A stretch of DNA of 6,360 bases from Desulfamplus sp. (lineage in GTDB: Bacteria; Desulfobacterota; Desulfobacteria; Desulfobacterales; Desulfobacteraceae), in assembly GCA_015232935.1 (NCBI GenBank), contig JADFYT010000144.1, positions 1 to 6,360 of the forward strand. Reading direction: 5' to 3'. Positions 6,231 through 6,360 of the stretch are shown one piece after another. The translations under genes and the position numbers were made by a program. The stretch's first letter is position 1; each line of letters starts with the position of its first letter. The notes under the pieces were generated by a model. The model saw nothing but the letters and a program-made list of their open reading frames with translations. It did not search any database and was not told where the DNA came from.

Positions 6231-6236
6231 ATGCAC
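6175..6236 (+). promoter_or_regulatory. 16-base inverted repeat enclosing the start codon of the 3'-edge gene
   Basis: The left arm 6175-6190 and right arm 6221-6236 are reverse complements at 15 of 16 positions, with a 30-base loop. The one mismatch (A6180 against A6231) is at the A of the ATG. The right arm contains the last GGA of the Shine-Dalgarno (6217-6223) and the start codon, so the folded RNA would hide the translation start. A DNA operator is the alternative reading. Confidence 0.7.
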
Positions 6237-6360
6237 GTATCCGGGAATATTGCACTTTCAGATTCAAGTCCAGTGTTTTCTCAAAGGAGAAAGTTAAGCG
6301 AAGCAGATCAGTCAGTTCTTTGGAATCTGTTTAATGTTAATCCTGAACTTCCCACAATTA
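6231..6360 (+). CDS. Start of an unrecognised gene (cut by right edge)
   Basis: From the ATG at 6231 a frame stays open to the window edge, giving 43 codons with no stop. GGAAGGA at 6217-6223 lies seven bases before the ATG, the best-formed ribosome binding site of the right half of the window, which argues for a real gene. The peptide begins MHVSGNIALSDSSPVF, then has a basic patch (QRRKLSEADQ) and an amphipathic stretch (SVLWNLFNVNPELPTI). There is no signal peptide or membrane segment in the visible part. I do not recognise the family. The hairpin over its start and the AT-rich surroundings would suit a transposase or other mobile-element gene, but no terminal repeats or target duplication could be established, so that remains a guess. 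Confidence 0.6.
   Translation, partial: MHVSGNIALSDSSPVFSQRRKLSEADQSVLWNLFNVNPELPTI

Overview
The window looks like chromosomal DNA of an anaerobic bacterium, most simply a sulfate-reducing or related member of the Desulfobacterota. This is an inference from three things: a complete four-subunit 2-oxoglutarate:ferredoxin oxidoreductase operon with its own two-cluster ferredoxin subunit, moderately AT-rich DNA, and a glycosyltransferase whose conserved blocks resemble those I associate with that group. No rRNA or other taxonomic marker is present, so the assignment is tentative.

Layout. Positions 1-1461 are on the minus strand. They hold a family 2 glycosyltransferase (421-1461) followed after 69 bases by the first 117 codons of orotidine 5'-phosphate decarboxylase (pyrF, running off the left edge). 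A 203-base divergent spacer (1462-1664) holds a direct repeat and a hairpin. The plus-strand operon korD-korA-korB-korC (1665-4488) follows: ferredoxin, alpha, TPP-binding beta and gamma subunits, tightly packed, with korD and korA overlapping. A likely rho-independent terminator (4496-4538) ends it. A 174-base spacer with a long imperfect inverted repeat precedes an MFS transporter with a TTG or internal ATG start (4663-5991). The last 369 bases are AT-rich spacer plus the start of an unrecognised plus-strand gene (6231 to the right edge), with an excellent ribosome binding site embedded in a 16-base inverted repeat.

How the genes work together. KorDABC would carry electrons from 2-oxoglutarate oxidation to ferredoxin, or run in reverse to fix CO2 onto succinyl-CoA; it is an anaerobic replacement for 2-oxoglutarate dehydrogenase in the TCA cycle. 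The MFS protein is downstream on the same strand, but a terminator and a candidate promoter of its own lie between, so it is probably a separate unit. The glycosyltransferase and pyrF may be co-transcribed but show no obvious functional link.

No complete novel system is evident. The most unusual signals are non-coding or repeat-based: the hairpin over the start of the 3'-edge gene, the inverted repeat bracketing the candidate MFS promoter, the hairpin and direct repeats upstream of korD, and an 18-base tandem repeat array that inserts a His/Asp-rich segment into the glycosyltransferase.
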